A DNA stretch of 64,000 bases from Amphritea opalescens (lineage in GTDB: Bacteria > Pseudomonadota > Gammaproteobacteria > Pseudomonadales > Balneatricaceae), in NCBI RefSeq assembly GCF_003957515.1, contig NZ_RQXW01000001.1, positions 186,001-250,000 on the forward strand, given 5' to 3'. Shown in pieces: positions 27,191-35,954 of the stretch; the stretch's first letter is position 1, and every line of letters starts with the position of its first letter. The notes beneath the pieces are model-generated. The model worked only from the letters and a program-made list of their open reading frames with translations, was not told the DNA's origin and ran no database searches. A program made the position numbers and the translations under genes.

Positions 27191-27466
27191 TTTGGGTAAG
27201 TGATTCTCACTAAGTAATCGTATGACTCATGGTTTTAGGTCAACGGATCTGTTGATAGTGATCATTTTCCTCATATTAATACCGTTTTTTAGCCATTATT
27301 GGTCAGATTCTAGCGAAGATATATTGTATTATTGCGCCAAGCTGGTGGATAGATTTATTGGTGTAAAACGGACCATATGAAAACGTTTTAACCGCCACGA
27401 ACGCTGAACAATACTTTAGAACCGGTAACACCGTTTTAAACTCAATTTATTCAGAGAGACGTATTC

Positions 27467-29014
27467 ATGTCGAATAAAGAAAAGAACGTTCATGCCCATG
27501 ACGGAGATTTTCTGGCCCCGGGGGATCAACGCGATCCCGATTACAAAGCCCAAGATGAGGTGTCGGTTTTACCGGTCACAGGGCTACGGCTGTTAGGTTT
27601 GATCGGAGGCCCAGTGGTGGCGGCGATCATTCTGTTATGTTCCGCCCCTGAGGGGATGCCTATCGAAGCATGGCACTTAGTGGCCATGGCATCATGGATG
27701 GTGATCTGGTGGTTAACGGAGGCGGTGCCTATTCCTGCAACCGCACTGTTACCGCTGGTACTGATGCCTTTATTTGGCATTGATAAAATCAAACCGGTGG
27801 CGGCTAATTATGGTCACCCATTGATCTTCTTATTCCTCGGTGGCTTCTTGCTCGCAGCAGCAATGCAACATGTGGGACTGCATCGTCGTATAGCGTTAAA
27901 AATTGTCAGCATGATCGGAACCTCGCCTTCACGGATTATTCTGGGCTTTATGTTGGCGACGGCGTTCCTTTCCATGTGGATCTCTAACACGGCAACGACC
28001 ATTATGATGTTTGCGGTAGGCCTGTCGGTTATTGATTTCGTGGCACAGCAAACCGATGACAAAAAAGTCGTGCGTAATTTCGGTGTGGCGTTGATGCTAG
28101 CGATAGCCTATAGCGCTTCTATCGGTGGGGTGGCGACCTTGATCGGTACACCGCCAAACGCACTCTTAGCGAGCTTTTTGCAAAATACCTATGACATTGA
28201 GATCAGCTTCTTTGATTGGATGTTACTGGGTGTGCCGGTGGTGGTGATCATGCTGCCAATCGCTTGGTTGCTGCTGACGCGGGTACTGTTTCCTTCACAC
28301 CAGATTGCCATTGATGATCCAGCTGAGGTGGTTCACCGTGAATTATCCGCGTTGGGTATTATGTCCCGTGGGGAGAAATTGGTTGCGGTGGTGTTCTTAG
28401 GTGCGGCGTTAGGGTGGATCTTCCGGAAATTTATCGTTGAGCTGACCGGCTTGCCGTTGAATGACACTATTATCGCGTTGCTGGCTGCACTCGTTCTATT
28501 TGCAGTGCCTATCTCCCGTAAAAAAGGTGAGTTTGCACTGGATTGGGAAGCTGCCCGTCACGTACCTTGGGGCGTTCTGTTGCTGTTTGGTGGTGGTTTA
28601 GCCTTAGCGGGTGGGTTTAAAGGTACCGGCTTGGCTGAATGGATCGGTAATGCGGTTGCCGGTATTGAAGTGAGCACCATGGTGCTGGTACTGCTGGTCA
28701 CGGTAGCGATTGTTTACCTGACTGAAATTACCTCGAATACAGCATCGACCGCGACTTTCTTGCCGATTCTGGCCGCAGTGGCGGTGGGCTTGGGTCTTGA
28801 CCCATTAGTACTCTGCGTACCTGTCGCTCTAGGCGCATCAATGGCCTTTATGATGCCGGTGGCAACACCGCCTAATGCGATTGTATTCTCCTATGAATTG
28901 ATGGAGCTTCGTGACATGGTGCGAGCGGGCTTCCTGCTTAACATTGTGGCGATCGTGGTAGCCTTTGGACTGTTCATGTTACTGGCTGACTTTGTGTTTG
29001 GCGTTACTCTGTAA
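27467..29014 (+). CDS. SLC13/DASS-family sodium:dicarboxylate symporter
   Basis: 515 residues with a charged cytosolic N-terminal tail of about 40 residues and then 11 to 12 membrane spans. Both SNT signature loops that bind sodium and the carboxylate are visible: WISNTATTIMM (about 168) and TSNTASTATFLPI (about 423), each paired with a GTPPNALLA- or TPPNAIVFS-type Pro loop. Likely imports succinate, malate or related acids. A hairpin with a T tract follows. Confidence 0.92.
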   Translation: MSNKEKNVHAHDGDFLAPGDQRDPDYKAQDEVSVLPVTGLRLLGLIGGPVVAAIILLCSAPEGMPIEAWHLVAMASWMVIWWLTEAVPIPATALLPLVLMPLFGIDKIKPVAANYGHPLIFLFLGGFLLAAAMQHVGLHRRIALKIVSMIGTSPSRIILGFMLATAFLSMWISNTATTIMMFAVGLSVIDFVAQQTDDKKVVRNFGVALMLAIAYSASIGGVATLIGTPPNALLASFLQNTYDIEISFFDWMLLGVPVVVIMLPIAWLLLTRVLFPSHQIAIDDPAEVVHRELSALGIMSRGEKLVAVVFLGAALGWIFRKFIVELTGLPLNDTIIALLAALVLFAVPISRKKGEFALDWEAARHVPWGVLLLFGGGLALAGGFKGTGLAEWIGNAVAGIEVSTMVLVLLVTVAIVYLTEITSNTASTATFLPILAAVAVGLGLDPLVLCVPVALGASMAFMMPVATPPNAIVFSYELMELRDMVRAGFLLNIVAIVVAFGLFMLLADFVFGVTL

Positions 29015-29022
29015 TCGCTAGT

Positions 29023-29062
29023 GGCTGGGTCTGTGAATACCGCAGGCTCAGCCTCTCATTTT
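29023..29062 (+). terminator. Terminator of the SLC13 transporter gene
   Basis: GGCTGGGTCTG (29023-29033) pairs with CAGGCTCAGCC (29043-29053) with two G-U pairs, followed by TCTCATTTTTC. Confidence 0.6.
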
Positions 29063-29400
29063 TCATCTCTCTGCTCAATCGATGGCCACTGTCCTGATGG
29101 CCTTGCTAATCATCAATGCTTTCATTCAATCTCCCCATCAGCTTTTGCTGATATTTTTTAATTAATACTCTTCCTTTTTGAGTTCTGCCGATAGGCGCTG
29201 ATGGTTTTAGTGTGTTCACTATTTGTGGCATTTAAGTCGATTTTGGCAATCTTTTTGAACAAATGTTTGAATTGCATCTAAACTCATAGAAATGCTTAAA
29301 AAATCGGCCGTGATTTAAGTCGATAAATTAGCTAGTTTTTAGACCTCGATGCTGTGTACACTTAGGCCATAAGTCTAATATGAACATTAAGGAGTTTCGT
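29063..29400. other. AT-rich gene-free stretch before the DUF302 gene
   Basis: No open frame of interest. It carries the promoter of the DUF302 gene; AAGGAG at 29390-29395 is that gene's ribosome site. Confidence 0.5.
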
Positions 29401-29850
29401 ATGTTTAAGCGTTATGTCATTGCTCTTACCGCTATCCTCTGGGGTTGCCCAGCACTTGCCACTGAAGGGATGGTTAACATTGCCAGCGAATACAGTGTGG
29501 AGGAAACCGCTGATCGGTTAGATTCCATCCTGGCTAAAAAAGGCATGACTGTCTTTAATCGAGTAAAACATTCTGATGCCGCGGCTAAGGTTAATATTGA
29601 GCTGCGGGATACACAGGTGATTATTTTCGGTAATCCTAAGGTGGGCAGTCCTTTGATGGCGTGTCAGCAAACGGTTGCTATTGATCTGCCACAGAAATAT
29701 CTGGTTTGGCAGGATGTTAGCGATAAGGTTTGGATCTCTTATAACGACCCTGCCTATCTGGTTAAGCGACATGAAATAGAGGGCTGTGACGAGGTGATCA
29801 ATAAAGTGACGAATGCTTTGTCAGGGATCGCCAGCGCTGCCGCTAAGTAG
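29401..29850 (+). CDS. Secreted DUF302 domain protein
   Basis: 149 residues from the ATG at 29401, preceded by AAGGAG at a normal distance. A signal peptide (FKRYVIALTAILWGCPALA) is followed by the DUF302 fold: EETADRLDSILAKKGMTVFN, TQVIIFGNPKVGSPLM, and LVWQDVSDKVWISYNDP. DUF302 proteins occur in the periplasm of many gammaproteobacteria; the fold resembles a small-molecule-binding module with no proven function. Single gene. Confidence 0.88.
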   Translation: MFKRYVIALTAILWGCPALATEGMVNIASEYSVEETADRLDSILAKKGMTVFNRVKHSDAAAKVNIELRDTQVIIFGNPKVGSPLMACQQTVAIDLPQKYLVWQDVSDKVWISYNDPAYLVKRHEIEGCDEVINKVTNALSGIASAAAK

Positions 29851-29916
29851 GTCTGTTTAATGCTGTAAACTCAGGGCTACGACGATTCTATCAATTGAAA
29901 TACCGAGGTATTGATA

Positions 29917-30516
29917 ATGAAAAGATCTGAGATTGTTCGTCTACAGGAGCGAGTTGGGACATTAGGTGATGGTTTTTGGGGGCCGATGAGCATTGCGGCT
30001 TGTCAGCAGCATCTCAAAAACCTCATGCCGTCACCTCATCCGTTTCCGGTTGAAGGTTCCCCTGAGTTTATCGATTTTTTTGGGCCCCATGGCGATAAAC
30101 ACTACAGTCCGCCGCGTAAGAAAATCATACTGCCTTTTACCATTTATTACGGTGATAAACCGGTTAAATCCCTCTGGGCACACGAAAAGTGCGCCGATAG
30201 TTTATTGCGAGTATTTCAGCGATTGGCTGAGATGTATCCCGATCAGGCCTCACGGAAAAGTGCGGGTATTCTGGTTTACAACGGTCTTTATAACCCTCGT
30301 TTAAAGCGGAATAGTTGGAACTCATGGTCGATGCATGCATGGATGAATGCGATCGATATCAATGCCGGCAGAAATGGTAATAAAACCGCTTGGCCAGTGA
30401 ATGCCTCAATGCCGATTGAAGTGATGGAATGTTTCGCTAAAGAGGGCTGGTTATCTGCGGGCGCTTTCTGGGGACGAGATGCGATGCATTTTCAAGCTAC
30501 AGCGCCGGTGTCGTGA
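29917..30516 (+). CDS. M15-family peptidase, phage-endolysin-like
   Basis: 199 residues from the ATG at 29917, preceded by GAGG; the frame also contains a TTG two codons upstream. The zinc site of M15 DD-/LD-peptidases is visible in SMHAWMNAIDIN (His and Asp) and RDAMHFQAT (His). No signal peptide or membrane anchor, so it resembles the cytosolic endolysins of phages more than VanY-type carboxypeptidases. No holin, Rz or other phage gene is nearby; it is either a domesticated phage enzyme or one exported by an unknown way. Confidence 0.75.
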   Translation: MKRSEIVRLQERVGTLGDGFWGPMSIAACQQHLKNLMPSPHPFPVEGSPEFIDFFGPHGDKHYSPPRKKIILPFTIYYGDKPVKSLWAHEKCADSLLRVFQRLAEMYPDQASRKSAGILVYNGLYNPRLKRNSWNSWSMHAWMNAIDINAGRNGNKTAWPVNASMPIEVMECFAKEGWLSAGAFWGRDAMHFQATAPVS

Positions 30517-30613
30517 TGCTACAGTCTGAGAGAAAGTGACACTGACGGTTGAGTGACGCTGTTCTGTCTTATGGGTAGCGCGCTGTTACGCCCATGATGT
30601 GAGGGAGTTTCGA

Positions 30614-30834
30614 ATGGCAATGACAACCTGCGAAGATTGTGATCAGGGAATCTCGGATAAAGCAGAATACTCCCGGAGAACAGACCTCAGCCAGCAAGCC
30701 ACTTACCAAAGAATAAACCACGGATGAGTGCATTAATGGCGATTAAGTTAGCCGCCTCCGTTTTTCTTTGCGAGATATCCTTACCTCCGCTGTTTAGGCC
30801 TATAACCAATACCTGTTCCAACTTCACCCGATGA
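30614..30834 (+). pseudogene. Frameshifted small zinc-ribbon protein gene
   Basis: GGGAG precedes an ATG at 30614 that begins MAMTTCEDCDQGISDKAEY, the typical start of zinc-ribbon small proteins, in which CxxC is followed by CPxC. The frame then stops at 30725 without the second Cys pair. Changing frame near 30670 gives PENRPQPASHLPKNKPR, then a hydrophobic LMAIKLAASVFLCE, open to 30834. If a G was lost in TACTCCC, the original would read EYCPEN. The frames together suggest a broken zinc-ribbon protein with one membrane span. A sequencing error is the alternative. Confidence 0.5.
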
Positions 30835-30848
30835 GAACGATCCTGACT

Positions 30849-31181
30849 ATGTTTGAATTAAAAACCATTGCCTTGTTTATGATTACCGCGGTAGCCGAGA
30901 TTGTCGGTTGTTATCTACCTTACCTCTGGTTGAAGCAGGATAAAACGATCTGGTTATTGCTGCCCGCGGCACTTAGCTTAATGCTGTTTGCTTGGTTGCT
31001 CTCGTTGCATCCAACGGCGGCGGGTCGAGTCTATGCGGCTTATGGTGGTGTCTATATTGTTGTCGCTCTCGTATGGCTTTGGTTAGTCGATGGTATCAAA
31101 CCCACCACTTGGGATATGGTAGGTGGCTGCGTGGCATTAATCGGTATGGCGATTATTATGTTTGCGCCCAAATCGATCTGA
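30849..31181 (+). CDS. ynfA: YnfA-family (UPF0060) membrane protein
   Basis: 110 residues from the ATG at 30849; an ATG at 30831 is in frame but the family length fits the later start. Four membrane spans with the conserved [32 protein letters not shown] and [17 protein letters not shown]. YnfA resembles small multidrug transporters, but its transport role is debated. The broken zinc-ribbon gene lies just upstream and may share its promoter. Confidence 0.92.
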   Translation: MFELKTIALFMITAVAEIVGCYLPYLWLKQDKTIWLLLPAALSLMLFAWLLSLHPTAAGRVYAAYGGVYIVVALVWLWLVDGIKPTTWDMVGGCVALIGMAIIMFAPKSI

Positions 31182-31263
31182 TGGCGGTTTGCTGACGGCT
31201 AGTTAATACTTGTCGATTCGCGTATTTTATTCTCTTAATGCTACTTAAATGAGGGCTTCAGCG

Positions 31264-31572
31264 ATGCTAGAACTTCGTCCAAACTGCGAGTGCTGTGATA
31301 AAGATCTGCCGCCAGATTCAACCGAGGCCTATATTTGCAGCTATGAGTGCACCTTTTGCCGAGGTTGTGTTGAACAACAGCTGAGCAATGTTTGCCCTAA
31401 TTGCGGTGGAGGTTTTAGCCCAAGGCCGATTCGGCCGGTTAAAGAGTATCGCGAGGGGGTCGGCTTACAGCATCATCCGGCATCGACTGTGCGGGTACAT
31501 ACAGCCTATAGTGCTGCTGAGCTTAGTGAGTTTAGTGCATCAATCAAAGCAATCGAACCCAGTCAACGATAG
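31264..31572 (+). CDS. DUF1272 zinc-binding protein
   Basis: 102 residues from the ATG at 31264 (MLELRPNCECCDKDLPPDS). Seven to eight Cys in CECC, CSYECTFCRGC and VCPNCGGGF make a RING-like double zinc-binding fold, the DUF1272 signature. The C-terminal 45 residues after RPIRPVKEY are extra compared with the usual short family member and look unstructured. Function unknown. Confidence 0.88.
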   Translation: MLELRPNCECCDKDLPPDSTEAYICSYECTFCRGCVEQQLSNVCPNCGGGFSPRPIRPVKEYREGVGLQHHPASTVRVHTAYSAAELSEFSASIKAIEPSQR

Positions 31573-31625
31573 TCTATCGTTGGCGTCACACTGATGTTAA
31601 AACCGATAAAGGAGCGATGCCGGTC

Positions 31626-32165
31626 ATGGATATTAAGGCCCATTTTATCCGTTTGGCGGATTACAATCAGCGGATGAATGGTCAGATCTATGAGGCTTGT
31701 GCCAAACTTTCGGATGATCAGCTAAGGCATGATTGTGGCGCGTTTTTTAGATCGCCACTGGGTATACTGAACCATATTTTAGTCGGAGATCTGCTGTGGT
31801 TATCGCGTTTCTCGTTACATGCGCAAGGTTATCATTCGCTCATCGCCTTGAAAGCGCTGCCAAACCCGGTCGCTCTAGATGAGTTGCTCTACGAGGACTT
31901 TTCTTCACTTATTACTGCCCGTGAGCGCGTTGATGCTGCCATTAAACAGTGGTTAGTTGGCGAGGTTGACGCTGATGATTTTAACCGCACGTTGCGTTAT
32001 CGCAATTCGAGAGGGCAGGTGAGTGAACGTGAGTTTGCAGCATTAGTCAGCCACTTATTTAATCATCAAACCCACCACCGTGGACAGTTATCGACGGTGC
32101 TGTTTCAATATCATATCGATGTGGGCGTCACGGATTTACTGAGCGAAATCCCTGACCTTTATTAG
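31626..32165 (+). CDS. DinB-family protein
   Basis: 179 residues from the ATG at 31626, with GGAG eleven bases upstream; the ATG at 31617 is too near the same site. A four-helix DinB fold with the metal-binding His triad: ILNHILVGDLLWL (near 46) and LFNHQTHHRGQLST (near 140). DinB/YfiT enzymes include thiol-dependent transferases. Here the thiol and substrate are unknown; it is not the DNA polymerase of the same name. Confidence 0.88.
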   Translation: MDIKAHFIRLADYNQRMNGQIYEACAKLSDDQLRHDCGAFFRSPLGILNHILVGDLLWLSRFSLHAQGYHSLIALKALPNPVALDELLYEDFSSLITARERVDAAIKQWLVGEVDADDFNRTLRYRNSRGQVSEREFAALVSHLFNHQTHHRGQLSTVLFQYHIDVGVTDLLSEIPDLY

Positions 32166-32236
32166 GGCCATCATTAGCATCGTTTACCCGAGAAATATCT
32201 ATGATTCCTGCTAGCGGTGGGGTAGCAGAGAGGGGT

Positions 32237-33424
32237 TTATTCGCCCTGACTTCCCTTGATCGCAAACAGCGAGGCCAGTAGCGCCAAGGATACCAATACC
32301 AGTGGCAGCATATTGATGCTGAACTCCATCAGCAGTGGTGTGATTTGTGCGATTAAGGAGCCAATGGTTAATTGCAAAAAGCCCAGCATCCCAGTCGCCG
32401 TTGCCACCGCGCCGGTGGTCGATGAGATAGCCGCGGCTTGCGCACTCGGCTGGCTTAAACCTCGACCATAGGTATAAAACGCCATGGGCATAAAGAGCGC
32501 TAAAAAGCTTAAGGGGGTGAATAAGAACAGCCCCAGCATGAGCAATGCACCAAAACCGGAGAGACTATTGCCTGCCAACATCATTCGCTGTGTGCCGACC
32601 TTTACGGAAATCTTGCCAGCGGTTAGGCTGCCAAACCAAAAACCGCCCGCCACCAGTAGAAACCAGTTGCCGTAATCCGCGGAGTTACCCTGTAAAAACT
32701 CAGCGACGATGAAAGGCGCGCAGGTCATAAAGACAAAAAAACCAGAGGCGGTCATGGTGGCCGATAGCGCACAAAAAATATAATGGCGGGATGACAGTAC
32801 GGTGCCATAGCGGCTAAAGCTTTGTAGCAGCGAGCCACTGTTCGATTTCGGTGTTGAGGTCTCTGGCAGGGTGAAGAGGGCGCCGAGCCAAACGATGGTG
32901 CCGAGTGCCATGGACACCCAAAAAACCGATTGCCAACCGACTGCTAAGTTAAGATAGCCGCCCATGGTGGGGGCTAATGCTTGAGCAGATGCGATCCCCA
33001 TGGTGATATATCCGAGCATCCCCGCGGCTTTATCCTTACCATGCTGGTCGAGAATAATACTACGGGCCAGCAACATCCCCGTACAACCGCCAGCGGCCTG
33101 AAGAATACGCGCCAATAGCAGTTGCCATACCTCAAAGGCAAACGCGCCCAGTAAGGCACCCAAAATATGCAGCAGAAAACCCCAGAAAAACACCGGTCGA
33201 CGGCCATAGCGATCGGCTAAAGGGCCGCTAATCAGTTGGCCAATGGCGAGCGTGAGTAGATAAAAGGTAAAACCTAACTGGATTGTAAATGAGCTGGTAT
33301 CGAACTGCTCAGCCAATACCGGCATGACGGGAGCATAGAGGTTGAGCGCCACGGGACTGGCAATCGCCATTCCGGCTAACAATAAAATGGGGGTTTTGAC
33401 TTGTGTGGCGGAAGAGGCTGGCAT
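32237..33424 (-). CDS. Bcr/CflA-family multidrug efflux MFS transporter
   Basis: 395 residues, twelve membrane spans. MFS motif A is GPLADRYGRRPVFFWG (about residues 68-82), and NLYAPVMPVLAEQF at the N-terminus and RILQAAGGCTGMLLARSIILD are typical of the Bcr/CflA group (DHA1). Proton-driven drug export is expected. Downstream of the aminotransferase gene on the same strand but separated by a hairpin and its own AT-rich upstream region. Confidence 0.9.
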   Translation of the reverse strand: MPASSATQVKTPILLLAGMAIASPVALNLYAPVMPVLAEQFDTSSFTIQLGFTFYLLTLAIGQLISGPLADRYGRRPVFFWGFLLHILGALLGAFAFEVWQLLLARILQAAGGCTGMLLARSIILDQHGKDKAAGMLGYITMGIASAQALAPTMGGYLNLAVGWQSVFWVSMALGTIVWLGALFTLPETSTPKSNSGSLLQSFSRYGTVLSSRHYIFCALSATMTASGFFVFMTCAPFIVAEFLQGNSADYGNWFLLVAGGFWFGSLTAGKISVKVGTQRMMLAGNSLSGFGALLMLGLFLFTPLSFLALFMPMAFYTYGRGLSQPSAQAAAISSTTGAVATATGMLGFLQLTIGSLIAQITPLLMEFSINMLPLVLVSLALLASLFAIKGSQGE

Positions 33425-33492
33425 AGTGGGGTTATCGTTCTGTCAGGCTTACTTGAAAATACTTAACAAGTTAACAGAATACACCCGTAGAA

Positions 33493-33523
33493 CTGAGATC
33501 ACCAGTAAAACTGGCAATCTCAG
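33493..33523 (-). terminator. Hairpin after the class III aminotransferase gene
   Basis: CTGAGAT-CA-CCAG (33493-33505) pairs with CTGG-CA-ATCTCAG (33511-33523): 11 base pairs with a symmetric 2-base internal loop. The T tract on the minus strand is weak (TTCTAC). Confidence 0.45.
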
Positions 33524-33549
33524 CGGTTGCTATCGATATGTTTAAACGC

Positions 33550-34890
33550 TTATCGATCGATCTCACTAAAGCCTTTTTGTAGGGCGTAAACGATCTTATC
33601 GACCTCTTCTGTGCCGATAGTTAACGGCGGCGAGAGGATGATTTTAGTGCCAACCGGGCGCACAATAACACCTTCACGCATGGCTACAGCCGCGATCTTA
33701 TTGGCAAAGCCAGACATTGGATCGATAGGCTCGCGGGTGGTCTTATCGGTAACGAGGTCGATCGCCAACATTAAGCCCATGCCGCGTAATTCACCGACGG
33801 ATGGGAAGTCACTCAGGGCATTGGTCAACTTGGTTAACATGTCCTGTCCCTGAACGGCAGCATTGGCCGGAAGGTCTTCATCTTGGACAATCTTCAGGTT
33901 AGCAATTGCAGCGGCACAAGCGACTGGATGGCCAGAATAGGTGTAACCATGCATCAGAGCACCGGTGAAGCTTTGACAGTTTTCGATCCCTTGTGCCACG
34001 CGTTCATTGATGACGGTTGCGCCTAATGGAATGTAACCGGAGTTGATGCCTTTCGCGAAGCACTGAATATCCGCAGCAACGCCCCAACCCCGGACACCAA
34101 ACATGTTACCACTACGGCCAAAGCCCGTGACGACTTCATCGGCGATCAGCAGTACGCCGTATTTATCACAGACAGCACGAATCAGTGGCCAGTAGTTAGC
34201 CGGAGGAACGATAACGCCACCAGCCCCTTGAATCGGTTCAGCAATGAAAGCCGCAACGGTGTCAGGCCCTTGGAAAAGAATTTCCGCTTCCAGTTGTTTC
34301 GCACAGAGATGACCCAACTCTTCAGGGTTCTCGCAATTCCAAGGGTTGCGGTATAACCAAGGCGTATCGATATGCACGCAGCCTGGTAACATTGGCTCAT
34401 AGTTAGTACGGAAGACGGTGTTACCGTTGACCGAAGCGCCACCGAAATGAACGCCATGGTAGCCTTGCTTAAGGGAGATATATTTGTAGCGCTGAGATTG
34501 ACCTATCGCTTTCCAGTATTGGCGTGCAACTTTCAGCGCGGTTTCAACAGCATCGGAGCCGCCTGAACTAAACATCACTTTGGCCATGCCTTCAGGCTTA
34601 GTCATCTCGATGATCATATCGGATAGCTCAAGCACCCGTGGATGGCTGATGCCATCAAAGATCTGGAAATACTCTAGTTCATCCAACTGAGCCTTGATGG
34701 CATCTTTAATTTCGCTGCGGTTATGACCGGCGTTAACGTTCCATAAGCCACCGACACCGTCGACTAGCCAGTTACCTTCACGATTCTGAACATAGTTACC
34801 GTCACCCTTAACAATTTGAATATGGTTGCGGGCATTGGGATCACCAGGGTGAACCATTGGATTCCACAGGGTTTGCTTGTTTTCACTCAT
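33550..34890 (-). CDS. Class III PLP aminotransferase (omega-amine/amino acid:pyruvate type)
   Basis: 446 residues from the ATG at 34890; the longer open frame lacks a start signal. Fold-type I class III features: VDGVGGLWNVNAGHN, SSGGSDAVETALKVARQYW for the phosphate, GYHGVHFG, IAEPIQGAGGVIVPP, LIADEVVTGFGRSG, the PLP Lys in CFAKGINSGYIPLG, and LMHGYTYSGHPVACAAA. Resembles beta-alanine, taurine or diamine:pyruvate transaminases; the amine donor is not decided. A copy of the ATCAACC-N4-GGTTGAT operator lies 121 bases before its start, tying it to the cluster at 35-47 kb. Confidence 0.9.
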   Translation of the reverse strand: MSENKQTLWNPMVHPGDPNARNHIQIVKGDGNYVQNREGNWLVDGVGGLWNVNAGHNRSEIKDAIKAQLDELEYFQIFDGISHPRVLELSDMIIEMTKPEGMAKVMFSSGGSDAVETALKVARQYWKAIGQSQRYKYISLKQGYHGVHFGGASVNGNTVFRTNYEPMLPGCVHIDTPWLYRNPWNCENPEELGHLCAKQLEAEILFQGPDTVAAFIAEPIQGAGGVIVPPANYWPLIRAVCDKYGVLLIADEVVTGFGRSGNMFGVRGWGVAADIQCFAKGINSGYIPLGATVINERVAQGIENCQSFTGALMHGYTYSGHPVACAAAIANLKIVQDEDLPANAAVQGQDMLTKLTNALSDFPSVGELRGMGLMLAIDLVTDKTTREPIDPMSGFANKIAAVAMREGVIVRPVGTKIILSPPLTIGTEEVDKIVYALQKGFSEIDR

Positions 34891-35010
34891 TTGATAACTC
34901 CGGATGCTTCTTGTTGTAAGAGCCGCAGCCATACAGCGATATGCACATGTTGACGTATTAACACAGGCTACGGGGTTAGATTTATTATGAATTGATCAAG
35001 CGAGGAAGGT

Positions 35011-35028
35011 ATCAACCAGAAGGTTGAT
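35011..35028. promoter_or_regulatory. Operator copy 1: ATCAACC-N4-GGTTGAT
   Basis: ATCAACCAGAAGGTTGAT, a perfect 7-bp inverted repeat with a 4-base spacer, extended by one T/A pair on each side. It lies between the aminotransferase and luxR1, upstream of the likely aminotransferase promoter, a position suited to an activator. Confidence 0.8.
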
Positions 35029-35080
35029 ATAGGGTCTCTGTTCACCTCATCCCTGAGGTCGGTGTCTATGGGGACAGAAA

Positions 35081-35791
35081 TTAATGAAGGTTATAGAGCA
35101 ATGATGCTATTTCAGTCTTACTGTTTACGCCGGTTTTGGTGAAGATATGTTGCAGGTGAGTTTTAACGGTTGCTAGGCTGCAATCAAGGCCTGAAGCGAT
35201 GCTTTTATTCGGCAACCCCTGACTGACCAGTTCGACCACCATGCGTTCTTTTGGCGTTAGCTGGTATTGATCGCAAAACACCTGAAACTGACTATGCTTT
35301 GGTGCGGCTAGGCTTTGTTCCAGTGAGAACTGCATAAACTGGTGTAGTTGGTTCGCTTTACGAATATCTTCCATACGCATTTCGGGTTGCTGCTTGGAGG
35401 TAAACAGAGCGAAGCCAGCGATCAGTTGATTATCCACTCGCAGAAACAGTTCGACAATATCTTGTACGCCCCAAGGCGAGACGAAATCGCGGTAATAGGG
35501 GTGGTCATAGCGTTCCTGAGTATTGACCAGATCATTCATTTTAACCACAGAGATATCGGCCTGTTCGACAAATTGTGTCGGGTGCAGCGGATCGAGCTTA
35601 TAAAAGGTATCCATGTATTGCCGATGCATGGCGGGTTGAAGCTGCCATGTTTTATAACAGATAGGCTTACGTTGGCTGTCTACTAAATAGGTGGCAGCCT
35701 TGGAAACATTGAGCACTCCGGTCAGAAGTTTCAGACATTCGTCTTGAAAACTGTATAGACCAGCGGGGTAAATATTATCGTTTTTTTGCAT
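35081..35791 (-). CDS. LuxR-type HTH transcriptional regulator (paralogue 1)
   Basis: 236 residues from the ATG at 35791, preceded by AGGAG; the frame is open upstream without a start signal. C-terminal LuxR/GerE helix-turn-helix: LTPKERMVVELVSQGLPNKS, then LATVKTHLQHIFTKTGVNSK. The N-terminal 160 residues form a ligand-sensing-like domain (MHRQYMDTFYKLDPLHPTQF; YYRDFVSPWG) without the autoinducer-binding signature. Clearly paralogous to the regulator at 44340. Probably a metabolite-responsive LuxR solo that controls the cluster. Confidence 0.9.
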   Translation of the reverse strand: MQKNDNIYPAGLYSFQDECLKLLTGVLNVSKAATYLVDSQRKPICYKTWQLQPAMHRQYMDTFYKLDPLHPTQFVEQADISVVKMNDLVNTQERYDHPYYRDFVSPWGVQDIVELFLRVDNQLIAGFALFTSKQQPEMRMEDIRKANQLHQFMQFSLEQSLAAPKHSQFQVFCDQYQLTPKERMVVELVSQGLPNKSIASGLDCSLATVKTHLQHIFTKTGVNSKTEIASLLYNLH

Positions 35792-35849
35792 TACCAGCTC
35801 CTGATTCTCAACCAAGAGAAATACAGTACGATAATTAACCAGCAAAAAC

Positions 35850-35867
35850 AACTTAATATATTAAGTT
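35850..35867. promoter_or_regulatory. 18-bp perfect palindrome upstream of luxR1
   Basis: AACTTAATATATTAAGTT is a perfect palindrome, 59 bases before the luxR1 start and different from the ATCAACC operator. It may be a site for another regulator, or chance in an AT-rich region. Confidence 0.4.
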
Positions 35868-35886
35868 AAATATGTGTTTGGGCATA

Positions 35887-35930
35887 CAAAAACACCTGAT
35901 CATTGTTGTTATCGAACAGCGATCAGGCGT
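35887..35930 (-). terminator. Terminator of the usp-tctCBA operon
   Basis: On the minus strand ACGCCTGATC pairs with GATCAGGTGT (one G-U pair; plus-strand 35892-35901 and 35921-35930), followed by TTTTTG. It lies 25 bases after the tctA stop. Confidence 0.7.
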
Positions 35931-35954
35931 TAGTGGGTTAGCGCATAGGGGAGG

